The position numbers and the translations under genes are program-made. Under the pieces are notes generated by a model. That model made no database searches and was not told the origin of the DNA. It was given only the letters and a program-made list of their open reading frames with translations. Below, piece after piece: positions 48,363 through 60,875 of a stretch of 64,000 bases of DNA; position 1 is the stretch's first letter; the number at the start of each line of letters is the position of its first letter. Source of the DNA: Lomentospora prolificans (lineage: Eukaryota > Ascomycota > Sordariomycetes > Microascales > Microascaceae); assembly GCA_029532625.1 (NCBI GenBank), contig JARFXM010000002.1, positions 1,054,001 through 1,118,000 on the forward strand. The letters are read 5' to 3'.

Positions 48363-48618
48363 GGGTGTGCTTATACTTGCTTATATGGTATGGTGTAATA
48401 TAGGGTGTGTCTATGCTTGCTTATATGATATGGTGTAATATATATAGTCTATTAATATATAGGTAAGTAATCTTTTATAATAAAATAGTCTTATTCTTTC
48501 TATCTAGATTATATTTCCTTACTTCCTTTATATATTCCTTATATTTAACCTCTAATATTACTTACTTACTAGTAAAGTTCTACTAGAGTATACTTATACT
48601 TACTTATATAGTATAATA
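48363..48618 (+). repeat. Family-A LTR fragments with a duplicated 3' end
   Basis: Two copies of the family-A LTR terminus (GGGTGTG to TATGGTGTAATA) stand in tandem at about 48,363-48,400 and 48,403-48,440. A third fragment covering the middle and end of the LTR follows at 48,441-48,618. No target duplication was found. Confidence 0.6.
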
Positions 48619-48649
48619 TAATAATACTTTTAGCTAGTAAGGCAAAGCT

Positions 48650-50189
48650 AATAACCTTATTATGACTTTACTAACTATTAAAACTAGGAACCTAAAGGAT
48701 AGATAAGTACTTTAAATTTAGTATTATAAAATAATAAATATATATAAAGCAAGGGTTATTTCCTTTTTGATTTTCTTATTACTCTTTTTTACTTTCTATT
48801 AATAACTAATATACCTTCTTTTTTATACTTTCCTTCTTCTTTTTACTAATAACTATTGACTAGCTAACTATCTTATATAATTCCCTAATCTCTTCCTCTC
48901 ACTCTTATACTTCTTACTAAAAAGTTATTATTTCTATTATTAAAAACTTAATTTAAACTATTATAAGTTTACCTACTTATTAACTTTACTAAAGAGTTTA
49001 TCATTATTAATAATATTGATTAATAGTTTTTATATTAAAAAACTTACTTTAGTAAATCTTAGTTATTAAATTAAAAAGTTTATATTTACTTTTTTTAATA
49101 TAGAAATTACTAATATTACTAATAATAATAATATTCTTTTTATTAGTATCTAAAAGATTAGATTATTATTCTATTTTAAAGTATTTTATTAATTCTTATA
49201 CTCTAGCCCTTTTTAGTATTTTCATTATTATTTTTAGGATTTATTTATTAGTACAGTATAGTTATAAACTAGCTATTAGTAAATAAATAAATAGTTTATA
49301 AATAATACTTAATTTTTTATATTTAATATACTCTTTAATATAGGTTCTAACTATTATACTATAAGATATTATACTTAGCTATAGCTTTCTTTTTATTTCT
49401 TATAGAATTCTTGAATTATTATTATTTCTTTTTACTTATATAATTCTTTCTAGAAACTACTAGCTTATTCTTAAATTATACCTTAATAAATAATTCCTAC
49501 TTTTTTTTAATAACCTCTATTAATATATCTATTGCTAAGATTTATAGCTTATAATATAATTGTTTATTTTACTTCTAAATTTAATTATAATAATAAAGTT
49601 AGTAAACTAATAATAAAGTTATTAATTATAATAATAAAGCTAGTAATTATAATAATAAAACTTTATTTATAAATAATAATTACTTTATTAGGGATTATTT
49701 ATAGTAATTACCTAGTTATTAAGTTTTTATTATTAAAAGTAATATGGAGAGAAAAATAATAATATCTAGGAAAAATTTATAAGAAAGAGATAGCTAGTAC
49801 TTTTAATTATTTGAATATTTAATACTAGCCTAATAATAATTATATCTTTTTTAGGTTCTCTTAAAATTCATTATTATATCTATTCTCCTTTTTCTTTTTT
49901 TATAAACCTTTAATTCCTTATTCCTTCTTTTCTATTATTTAATAGTAATTATAGTTTTTTAATTTATTATTTCTTTTATTATTATTAGTAGAATCCTATT
50001 AGTTTTATATTTTCTTTTCATCTACTTATAGCTTACTATAGTAGCCTTTTCATAATTACTTATTATATCTTTTTTTATATTATTTAGCTTAATTACTACT
50101 CTATTAGTTTTTACTGGTATTTAGGGATTATTCTCTCTTTTAACCTCTTACTTCTGGTACTTACTAGCTTAATATCTTCTTGTATAAGT
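48650..50189. other. Decayed AT-rich DNA, no recognisable feature
   Basis: About 1.5 kb of TpA-rich sequence with A/T runs and short simple repeats (for example AATAATAAA units near 49,560-49,680). I recognise no gene or transposon protein in it. Confidence 0.6.
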
Positions 50190-50194
50190 ACTTA

Positions 50195-50498
50195 TATTAC
50201 AGCTATGCTATACTACTTACTAACTGCCAAGCTGCTAGCAAGTAAGTTAGTAAGGTGTTCTATAATACTATTCATAGATTCAGTATAGTTACTGTTTTTA
50301 TATAGATTTACCTATATATAGTCTATTAGCATATAGGTAGGAAGTCTCTTATAATAGTAAAATAGTCTTATTCTTATCTAGCTAATGGTTCCTTACTTCC
50401 TTTATATATTCCTTATATTCGACCTCTGGTGTTGCTTACTTGCTGCCAAAGTTCTGCCAGGGCGTGCCTATGCTTGCTTAATCGAGTATAGCATAATG
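50195..50498 (+). mobile_element. Solo LTR, family A (plus), with target duplication
   Basis: About 304 bp, starting TATTACAGCTATGC and ending near TAGCATAATG. It is flanked by ACTTA at 50,190-50,194 and 50,499-50,503. It aligns over its length with the LTRs at 37,427 (reverse) and 60,499. RIP is moderate; the distal ~80 bp keep more C and G (GCCAAAGTTCTGCCAGGGCG). Confidence 0.8.
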
Positions 50499-50503
50499 AC
50501 TTA

Positions 50504-51966
50504 CCTCGACTTCTTCCACTAGTATTTACTAATTTTTCTCTTTTTTTTCTTATTTATAGAAAGGATTAATAATATAGATACTATATTAAATAAATAAAAT
50601 ACTAACTTATAAAGAATATTAATTCTATATCTCTTTTATACTAATTACTATTTTAATTATCTATCTTTTTTTACTTTACCTTTACTATTATTTTCTTATA
50701 ATTACTAATTATTTTACTTATATTTTCTATTATAACTTCTACTTTCTCCTAAAAGTTATCTTTTCGATCCTATCCTGTCTGATAGACTAAATATATTTAT
50801 ATCTTATTTAAGTATTATAATAGCTAATAATCTATTTAACCTTAAATTCTTCTTTATTATTAACTTATATAGTACCTTTTATTTATATAATAGTCTTATA
50901 ATCTAATATACATATTATACTATTATAAAGGTAGTACATGTTAAAATTTAAAAAGTTTAAAAAGTTAAGAAGAATATTTAGAAGAAATAGTAAATAATAA
51001 TGAAAAAGAAAGTAAGTAAATATAGGGTTATTATAAAATTAGAAAAATACAAAGTATTTATAATCTTTTCTTTATGAATAAGTGCAATTATATGATATAA
51101 ACCTAGAATAAATCTTATTCTTCAAAGTAAATATTAACAGAATTATTTTTAATATATATATATTCTAATTATATAGTAAAGAATAAAATAGCGAGTTTAT
51201 TCTAGGAAAAGATATTATATTTAATGTAAAGAAATTATAGATATTATACTTTTTATTTTATATATACTAAATATAAAACATTATAATTTAATAAAAATAT
51301 AGTTAATCATAATTATCTAAATAATAAAGAAATTATAAAAGACAATTAAAATAAATACATTTTTAATAATAATCCTTTATAAATATCCTTTATAAATTAC
51401 TTATTATTAAAAAGAAGTATTAAATATTTTTATTGATGATAGATCTTAATAAAGTAACTTAAAGTTTTGTATATATTTAACTTTTAAGTATAATATTAAA
51501 TTCATTTTTATAGCTATTTATTATATAAGAAATACAAATTAATAAAAGTATTATAAATAGTTAAATAAAAGAAAAGAAAAAGAGCTAAAATAAACTAGAA
51601 AAGCTAATATGAATTAGGTTATTCTAGGAAGATAATAGTTTTCTTTACTAATCTAGAATATTACTAGCTAATTATACTTATTATATTTTAGTTTTAATAG
51701 TATAGTTATAATTATAAATAATACTTCTACTTTCTTACTATTTATTTACTAGATTAGATCGAATATAAGTTTATTATACTTACTTTACTTTTATTATTGT
51801 AGTAATAGTTACTAAGATATTTCTTAGATTAGAATTAAGAGTTAATATACTAAAGTTTTATCTAATTAGAGCTAAGAATATATTATTAAAATTAAATTAT
51901 AATACTAGTAAGTGATTAAAGTAGTTTAGTATATAATAATAGATTATAATCTTAATTATTTACCTG
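50504..51966. other. Decayed AT-rich DNA with one inverted repeat arm
   Basis: About 1.5 kb without an intact frame. The segment about 50,715-50,872 is the reverse complement of about 54,736-54,885 with high similarity. The rest shows no recognisable feature. Confidence 0.6.
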
Positions 51967-51968
51967 TA

Positions 51969-53878
51969 TTACATACCTGCAAGCAGGTATTAGTCACGCT
52001 GACACAAAACCCACCCTAATATAAACCACCTCGAAATACAAGTACCTCTATAGTAATAACTACTCTATAATAAGTATTTTAGAGTTAATTATATCCTTAC
52101 TAGTTCTAATCCCTTAGTAAACACTTAGTTTACCTATTTAGCTATTACTCTACTACTTCTAAGCTATTTTAGCTATACTATACTAAATAGTAATAACCTT
52201 ATAGTATACCTACTTCTATAGCTACTTACCCTTTATAGTAAGGGCTATAGTACTATTCTCATACTTTTCAACCCTTATTTTATAGCTAGTCCCTACTTCT
52301 AGAACCCCTCCTATCTTTAGCCTCTTTTAAGTAGTATTTTTATATTATAATAACTTAATTATAGTATTAGTATACTAGCTAAGCTCTACTTAGATAAGTA
52401 TAAGCTTAGCTACTTATAAAGTAATACTATATATAAATCTCTTTATAGAATAAGTAAATTCAGGTTACTAAAGGGCCTCTAATAACTTAATTAACTACTA
52501 AGCTACCCTATCTATTTTAGTATAGGTTATAGGGGTACTAAATAGTAATAAGGGTAGTATTAGTATTAGGGTTACTTTATAGTATATTTAGATACTTAAT
52601 AGTATAACCTTTAGCTTAAAGGGCTAGATCCTAGTCTTATAAAAGGCTATCTTTATTATATAGTTTATAAGAGCTTTCTTATAGGTTTATTAGATAAGTA
52701 ATAGGAAGTTAACTTTTAAGATCTTTATATAGCTATCCTTAATAGTATACTTAAGCCTATAAGTATAATAATACTTAAGGGGTTAGAAAATAATAATATT
52801 AAGTAGCTAAAGGAAGTAAGTTAAGTAAGGTAGGAGTCTAAAAGGTATAATACTATAATTATTATATAACTAGATAAACTCTTATATTATATAGGAGTTA
52901 TAGTAATCTATTAGAAGGAGAGTATTTATACCCCTCCTATATACCTTTATATACTTAATAAAGTAGTATAGCTATATAAGGCTAAGCTTATTATTTAAAT
53001 AGCTAATATTAGAGACTATAATTAAGGTTTCTTTATATAACTCTTTAATATTATACTAGCTACTTATATATACCTTACTAATTAGGATTAGGAATATAGG
53101 GATATATTCTCTAGTAGTAGAGATAGCTTTAATAGTTATTACCTATTTATAATTAATAGGGTAGGCTATCTAGACCTTATTATAGCTATCCCTTTTCTTC
53201 TACTTCTTCTAGATAACCTATAAGGACTTTATAGTATTAAGCTAGAAGCCTAACTTATCTATATTCTATATATCCTTATACTAGATACCTTTTACTATAA
53301 TAATATACTCTAGCTTATAGAAGAATATACTAATTATATCTATATTTTTAGTAGCTATCTAGTCTATATTAAAGGGCTTCTAAAGTACCTTTTTATACTT
53401 ATAGTAGTTGATAAAGTAGTATACCTACTTTAGGCTAACTAAAGGGTATATAGTAGGGTTGCTATTATTATAGTAGTATAGGATATTATTTACTATAACT
53501 TTAATATATTTAAGGCTAAATTAGAGGTTTATAACCTTAAAGTAGTTAATCAAGTAGTAGATAGCCTACTCTTCAGTATTAGAAAGGTTCTATAAAATAT
53601 TAGAAGGTTAGTTTTTATAGGAAGGCCTTCCTTTGAGGTATATATAGAGGTGGTAATAAGGGATATTGAAATCTTATATAACTTGGGCTAAAACTATATT
53701 AGAATTAGTCTATATATATAGGATAGCCTTCTAAATAGCCTCCTTGATTTCTGGGTTAAAATAATGATGGATGGGTATTTTATCGTGAAAATAAGTCAAA
53801 GTGGCGATAGTGTTGAAGAGGTTTGCATCAGGGTGGGTTTTGTGTCAGCGTGACTAATACCCGCTTGCGGGTATGTAA
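51969..53878 (-). mobile_element. Fot/pogo-type Tc1-mariner DNA transposon, RIP-decayed
   Basis: 1,910 bp bounded by 59-bp terminal inverted repeats (51,969-52,027 and 53,820-53,878) starting TTACATACC, with TA target duplications on both sides. The repeats differ only by RIP-type transitions and contain an inner palindrome (ACCTGCAAGCAGGT on the left, ACCCGCTTGCGGGT on the right). Transposase remnants read on the minus strand from about 53,790 leftward: FNTIATLTYFHDKIPIHHYF, then NPEIKEAI, consistent with the N-terminal part of Fot/Pot/pogo transposases, then a helix-turn-helix/CENP-B-like part. Length and TA duplication fit that group. Stops are frequent, so it is inactive. Confidence 0.85.
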
Positions 53879-53880
53879 TA

Positions 53881-56800
53881 TGGGTAAGTCTTTTTTAAAT
53901 ATTCTATTAGTTTATAAAATAATACGCCATTACGTTCAGTTAACTGATTTTTAAATTTTTTTTAAGCTTTTATTCCAAAGTCCATTTTAAATCCTTATTA
54001 TTAATAATATAAGCTAGTAATCCTTAATTATAATATAATATTATATATAATACTGTTATTACTTGGTATATTATAATTATTATCTCACTTTTAATAATTC
54101 TTAATTCTTTTCATTAAAAGTATAACTAATTATTAGTAAGTTATTTGATATTTGATAATTTAATATTATTTAAAATATACTTTCTATTGAAATAGTAAAT
54201 ATATTTATATTAGTCTATTATAATTATATAATATAAAGTTAATATTATTTTAATGTTTTTTATTTATTATATAATTACTATTTATCTTTTCAATTTTATA
54301 AATATACTAAGTAATAGTTATAATACTTTTAATCTTATTTATTTTTTTGATAAATATAAAAATCTTAAAAACTATATGATTTTCTCTTACTTTTTTATAT
54401 ATATTAATAATTATTATATACTATATCTTAAAGATAACTTATATTACTAGGTATAATATATATAGTTCATAATTACCTTTAGCATTAATAAAGAAATAAT
54501 ATTCATTTATAATTATTTAATAATTATAGCTTACTAGGTAAATTAAAAGAGAAGTAATTACTAGATTAAGCAAAACTTTTAAAATTATTAGAGGAGTATA
54601 TAAGCTTATTATGGAATTAAACTTTATTAAAATTAAAGATTTAGCTAGAATCTTTAATGTTAGTTATATATATCTTTAAGCTTTTAAAAATGTAATCCCT
54701 ATTAAAAAAGTATATAGAACCATTAAAGCTAGCCTAAGTTGATAATAAAGAAGAATTTAACGTTAAATAGATTATTAGCTATTATAAAACTTAAATAAGA
54801 TATAAATATTTAGTCTATTAGATAGGATAGAATCTAGAAGATAACTTTTAGGAGAAAGTAGAAGATATAATAGAAAATATAAGTAACTATCATTATATAA
54901 TTTTAGTATTTATAATAGATAAAAACTTAATAAAAACATTTTAATATTTAAACTAGTTAATATTTACTTTTTATATAATATTTCTATAATGTTTTCTTAA
55001 TTTAATAATAAGTCGATATTTAATATTACCTATTCATTCAATAAATATAAATTAATAACTAACTTTTTATCATATTTTTTAATATTTATAAACTAATGTA
55101 CAATAAATACTAAACAATTACTACTGATTACTTTATCTATTCTATCTTCTTTATATAGTGAAAAAGATTATAAATCTTTTTTTAAATAAGGTTTTTATTA
55201 TTCATAAATAGATATTAATATATATTTCTCATTTTAGTAATTATTAGTAAACTTACCTATTATTTTATTCTACTTCATTATAAATATAATGTTTTAATTT
55301 TTATAAATAATCTTATACATTTCTATAAATATAGTTATCTTTATTATAAACTCTAAGCTGGTATTTACTATTAAAACCCTACTTTTAATCTTTATTATAA
55401 ATACCTCTTTAATTATATTAACACTATAACTAAGAATTCAATAGTTAATATTAAAAATTAATTTTTAAGTTTATTCCTACTTCTTTCTCGATACTTTTAC
55501 TCTTCTTTTCTATTATATATAACTACTAGTAGATAACCTTTTTTTTAAGGAGATTATCTAATCTTTTTATTATCTCTATTAATACTAGAAATATTTACTC
55601 TTCTAGGCTATTTCTATTATCTTTCTAATTTTTCACTACATTTTTATTATTACTTATAATATAATTGGATTATAAACTATCAATATTTTAAAAATAGATT
55701 ATAATATCTTAATAGTATAAATATTATCATATATCCATTAAAAATAATAGATTTACCCTTATTTACTATCTTTCTCTTTCTACTATCTAACTTTCCCTAC
55801 TTTTATTAATTAAAAAAAATTTTTAAACTAGAAGAAGACTATCTATTATAGATCTAAAAAGGTCTATAATATAAACTATTATTATTTTCTTTTTATTATT
55901 ATTTTTCAAATACTTTCAAATTTATCTTTATTTTTTAATATATTTAAATTTAATACTTCTTTTTTTAGATTATTATTTTTATTTATATTAGGAAGTTCTT
56001 ACTAAATAATAGCTTTAAACTAAGGCTATTAATAGTATCTACTATTATAACTATATAATTATTAGCTTTTATCTTTTATATTATTCCTAGAATATAGAAA
56101 TTAAAGTTAATTCCTATCATAATGATAGTTTTAGTTTTTATACTTATTATTATAAGTAGTTTATGTTTAATAATAGCAATTATATTTAATAAATTCTTAA
56201 TAAACTATTTCTATAACTTAGGATAAAGTTTAGTTTTATACTAAAATGAACTTCTACTTTTAGTTTATTTTTATTAAATTAAAATTAATATTTATAATAT
56301 ATTGTCTACTAGTTTTTTAAAATAAAAATTAATAATATTATCAAATTAATTATCTAGTCTAAATATATAAAATAAATTATAGTTTTTTAGTGTTTAATTT
56401 AGTAAATATAATCTTTTACAATCTTTTCTTATACTATTCTTTTTATTCTTCTTTTACTAAAATAATCCTTTATTACTTTTTAACTAGTAATAGAGGAACC
56501 TACTTAACTAGTAGATATAATATTAGTAGATAAGATAGATAGTAAGAGTAAGCTAGTAATTATAGACTAGGCATAGCTAAACTAATAGCAATAGCAGTAT
56601 AAGCTATACTAAAGATATAATAATTAAGAATATAAAAAACAGTTTATAAGGGATAAAATACTGGTAAGAAAGCTATAAAGAAAAGCTAAGAAGGAAGAAT
56701 CTTCTACTTATTAAACACATTTCTTTAATTAGTATACTCTTTTATATTTAAATAATACCAATCATAATAGCTATTAAGGAAGTTTACTAAATAGAGTAAA

Positions 56801-57899
56801 AGGATGAGAAATATTTTTAATAGTTTAAAATCTATTAAAGAAGAAATAACTAGTAAAGGAGAAATTAATTTATTAAAAAGTATATAAAAATAACCATAAT
56901 ATTAGTGAAAAAAAGATTGGAATAAACTAAATATATATTCATAGTAATAAATAAGAGAAGAAAGAATAATGAATAATACTTCTAAATTAAGAAGAGATAA
57001 TATATTTATTATAAAAGATAGACTAGTTATTAATAATTAATAATAATAAAAATAAAATAAAAGTAAAAGTGATAAGAAAGAGTGCAATGCTTACTACTTT
57101 TAGTTAATATCTAAAAAAGGAAAGAATGGAATAAATAAATACTTTAAATATAGAAATACTTTTAAATTTAAGAGGATTTTATATTATTATTATATTAAAA
57201 ATATAAGTAGTAGTTTTACCTTCTTTTCTATTTTTATTATCTAATTATTTCTATTATCTCTTCTTATTAACTTTATTATTACTACTTATAAAATAAAAAT
57301 TAATTAATTATATATAATACTTAGCTAACTATAGATACTACTATTATCCTATATTATACATATATTATATTAGATTAAACTATATACTAGCTTCTATTTT
57401 TTTTATATTTATAATAAAATATATATTCCTTATTGGTTATCTTTTAGCTTTATATCTCTAAATATTAAATTACTGATATAAAGTAATTGTCTAATTGTTG
57501 ACTATTCTTTACTATCATTACCATCTCTTTTACAAGAAAAACCTTAGTTACTACACTGATATTTTACTTTATATTAATCTATAGAAACTAATTACTCTTT
57601 AGGGAGAGTTTCTTATACTTTTGTAAGTTTCTAGTTTAAATATATGAATAAAAGAGTTATATTATAAAAATAGTTTATTTAGTATTTATAAAATATCTTT
57701 ATTTACTATATTTCATCCTATTAGTATCTAGTTAAAAGAATTTAGTTAACTTAATCTACTATTAGTATTCTACTATTATATTACTTCTTAATAGTAATAT
57801 AAGAGCTAGTACTATAAGGTTAGATTATTAAGGTTATTCAAATATTATTTTTAGAATGTTTATATAACTACTTCTACTATCCTAATTATATCTAACTAA
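53881..57899. other. Decayed AT-rich DNA, no recognisable gene
   Basis: About 4 kb of TpA-rich DNA. A 65-codon stop-free stretch at 54,253-54,450 is a product of base composition (mainly Ile, Phe, Tyr, Asn). The part at 54,540-54,900 translates to a weak helix-turn-helix-like string (IKIKDLARIFNVSYIYL), suggesting another dead DNA transposon. The other arm of the inverted repeat (54,736-54,885) lies here. Confidence 0.55.
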
Positions 57900-58530
57900 C
57901 TTTAACTTTCGAAATTTAAAGTATAAGATCTTAGCTAAATAATAGTCTAGAAGATAAGATTTTAAGATTTACTGATCTATTATTCTTATCTTAGATTATT
58001 CATAGTAAAGCTTTTTTAATTTCTATTATAGTTATAAAATACTTAAGAATTAAAAAAGTAAGTTCTAAATCTTAGTTTAATTAGACTTTTAATAAAAGAA
58101 TCCTTTTATAATAAATCTTCAAGGACTTATAATTAGTATCTAATTTAGAGTTCTTCATATAATACCTTTTTTTTAGAAGAAAACCTAGTAGGAAAAAAAA
58201 TTAAAAAGTGGGATAATTAATATTTAAATCTTTTATCTAAAGTTAGTATTAAGTAGATTCTATATTACTTTTTTAATTCTCATTAAAACTAGGGATAACT
58301 CATAAGATAATTTAGAGATAGTCTAGAAGTAGGCTAGAGTTAGTCTAGATCCCATTTAAATAAAAGCTAGGACAGAAATATAAAAAAAGTCAAAGAGCTT
58401 TAGAAGAAAAAAGGCCTCTTTAAGTTAAAGTCTCTATATTATAATTCTCGAAACCTATAGTAAATACTCTCTAATCTAATTCTATAAAACTTATGACCTT
58501 CTTACTTAAGTATAATTATATTATATCCCT
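57900..58530 (+). mobile_element. Gypsy G2-related fragment
   Basis: This stretch is the reverse complement of sequence recurring at about 60,880-61,140 and 47,870-48,220, so it is a third copy of that repeat segment. It is RIP-decayed and holds no open frame. Assignment to Gypsy rests on the copy adjoining the G2 element. Confidence 0.5.
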
Positions 58531-58559
58531 TTTAAATCTTCATTATAAGATTCTTCTTA

Positions 58560-59330
58560 TTATACTACTAGCCCTATTCTCCTAGTAGTTATTTTTATCC
58601 TTAAGCTTTTTAGGACTTTTATAACTCCTATTCCTATTCCTACAAACAATAATAACTTATTCTTTATAGGTTAGAACTTATATTTACTAATCTAATAACT
58701 ATTTAAACTAAGCTACATCTATATACTACCCTCCCCCTACTTATACGGGTTAGTTATTAATATTAGAGTAAAGAGGTATAATATACCAGTAGACTAGGTA
58801 TAGGGTAGGTATAAAGTATATTAAGGCACTAATCACTATCCTCCTTCCTCTTCTTCCTTTATATCCCTAGATACTCTCCTTCTTTTATATTACCTATAGT
58901 TACTAACTATAGTATAAGACTCCTTTAATCTAGTATCTAACTCTATATAGTTAGATACTCTAACTCCCCTTCCCTTCCTATCACTCGATAGTTATAGTAT
59001 TATTACTAGCCAGACTACCTATTTACTTTAGCTACTAGGTTATTATATTATCTTTACTAGCTAAGTTACTTATTTACTCTAACTACTAGGTTATTATAGT
59101 ATTAGTCTCTCTTATACCCTAATTCTAGTAAGGATATTATAATAGTAATTATTATTACTATAATTTTAGTAGTCCCTTTTCTTCTCTCCTTACACGACTA
59201 TTAATATTAATTATAGGAGACCCTTATTACTATTTTAGTCCTTATAACCCTTATATATTCCTATTCTATCATATTACTTCAAGATAATTTCAAGATAAGT
59301 TATCCTCTAATTCTAAAAAAAATTCTTATC
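58560..59330. other. Less decayed C-rich segment with a ~52-bp tandem duplication
   Basis: This segment has more C on the plus strand than its surroundings (for example CCTCCCCCTAC near 58,730 and CTCCTTCCTC near 58,850). Two adjacent similar units of about 52 bp, each ending CTACTAGGTTATTATA, lie at about 58,999-59,102. No coding sequence is recognised. It may be an unidentified LTR or promoter-like part of a retroelement. Confidence 0.45.
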
Positions 59331-59639
59331 GTAAGCTATAAAAGGAGCTAAACCAGCTTAATATATTTTACTAAGTATATATAACTATAATAAACTGGAT
59401 CATATAAACGCTTATATAATTACCTAAGCTAACTAAAATACTAACTATTAATAATAAGTACTCTTTAAAATGATCTACTATTACTATAGTAATAAGAAGC
59501 TATTAAATGATAACTAAAATACCTTACGCACTGATCTAAGGTTCCTATTTTCTTTTCTATTAAAGCTTTTTTATAACTAAACTATACTTTAATAATTATT
59601 TTAATAACCTTTTATTTTAGGATTTAATCTTTGTAAATT

Positions 59640-59840
59640 AGAGCTTACTCCAAATAAACTATAAACTATAGATTATAAATAGCAATCTATTCTCTTAGTA
59701 GATTATAGACTATAAATTATAGATAGGTATCTATTCTCGTAGTAGATTATAAACTATTAACTATAAACTATATATAAAAGCTTATTCTCCTAATGAACTA
59801 TAAACTAGAAATTAGAGTTTACTTCTAATAAATAGATAAC
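59640..59840 (+). repeat. Imperfect tandem repeat of about 60 bp
   Basis: Three to four imperfect units built on ACTATAAACTATAGA-like and TCTATTCTC(G/T)TAGTAG-like motifs in AT-rich DNA. No associated gene is seen. Confidence 0.55.
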
Positions 59841-60498
59841 TATAATTAAAATAGGAGATATAACTATAATTATAAAAGTGAACTCTAACTCTTTATTAAG
59901 GACCCTTTTTACAAAGAATAAAACTTAATCATAATGATTACTAAAAAATTAAAAAAAGACAGAAAAAAGTAAATAAAATCTAAGTTAGAGTCTTCTAAAA
60001 CTATATAATCTAAATAACTATATATTATATTTAATAATTATATTAGTAAATGATTAGTATAAAAAGTAATAACTAAAAAGAGATATTAATATGTATATAT
60101 ATATAACTATTTCTATACTAGCTATTTAGTAAGTAGTTTCTTTAATATTATAATTATAGTATTTACTCCTTTATTTAAAGAAACTTGATAGAAAAGGACC
60201 AACTATTAGACTTAGATAATTAAGATAAAGAATAAACTCTAATTAAATATAAAAGCTATTAAAGATAAAAAGGCCTAATTTTACTATATCTTCTCTTATT
60301 TAAATATAATACCCTAGAAGTTATATATTATATATATTTACTATTAAGCTGTTAAAGTCTTATAATAAATTCTTCTAAAAAACTCTTTATATATTTTAAT
60401 AACTACTATAAAAACTCTAGTATAAAAAAGAAAGTTATAGATAAATTTAAGAATATTTTTCACAGGATAATTAGTCCATTACCTATTTTTATACTAAG

Positions 60499-60870
60499 TG
60501 TTACGCCAAATAATCGATGGTTGTTCGATTATATGGCGTGTCCGCTTGCTTGCTAACTGCTGAGCTGTTAGCAAGGAAGTGGAGGGGTTCTGTGATACTA
60601 TTCACAGATTCGTTATGATCGCCGGTTTCATGTTGGTTAACCTCTGTATATTCTATTCATATGCAGTGTAGGTATTCCTTTGTGATAGTAATGTAGTCTT
60701 GTTCTTTCTATCTAGTTTGTGGTTCCTAACTTCCTTTATATATTCCTTGCCTGACCCTTGGTGTTGCTTGCTTGCTTACTGAGGATCAGCCAGGGCTTAT
60801 TCATGCTTGCTTACATGGTTTGGTGTGTCACTGGGTGTTTCCATGATTGCTCCCATGATATGGCGTAACA
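60499..60870 (+). mobile_element. Well-preserved solo LTR, family A, with target duplication
   Basis: 372 bp, starting TGTTACGCCA and ending TGGCGTAACA, a perfect 10-bp terminal inverted repeat. It is flanked by the 5-bp duplication CTAAG at 60,494-60,498 and 60,871-60,875. It is far richer in G and C than its surroundings and shows little RIP. The 5' end contains a hairpin (arms about 60,503-60,517 and 60,525-60,539) absent from the other family copies. No internal element is attached. Confidence 0.92.
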
Positions 60871-60875
60871 CTAAG

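Noticed and set aside
54253..54450. 65-codon open frame in the AT-rich block
   Set aside because: Made almost only of Ile, Phe, Tyr, Asn and Leu, as expected from AT-rich DNA lacking G/C; not a gene.
50715..54885. One large transposon with 50.7-kb and 54.7-kb segments as its terminal repeats
   Set aside because: The segments are internal-looking, have no target duplications at their outer ends, and the transposon between them has its own TIRs and TA duplications.
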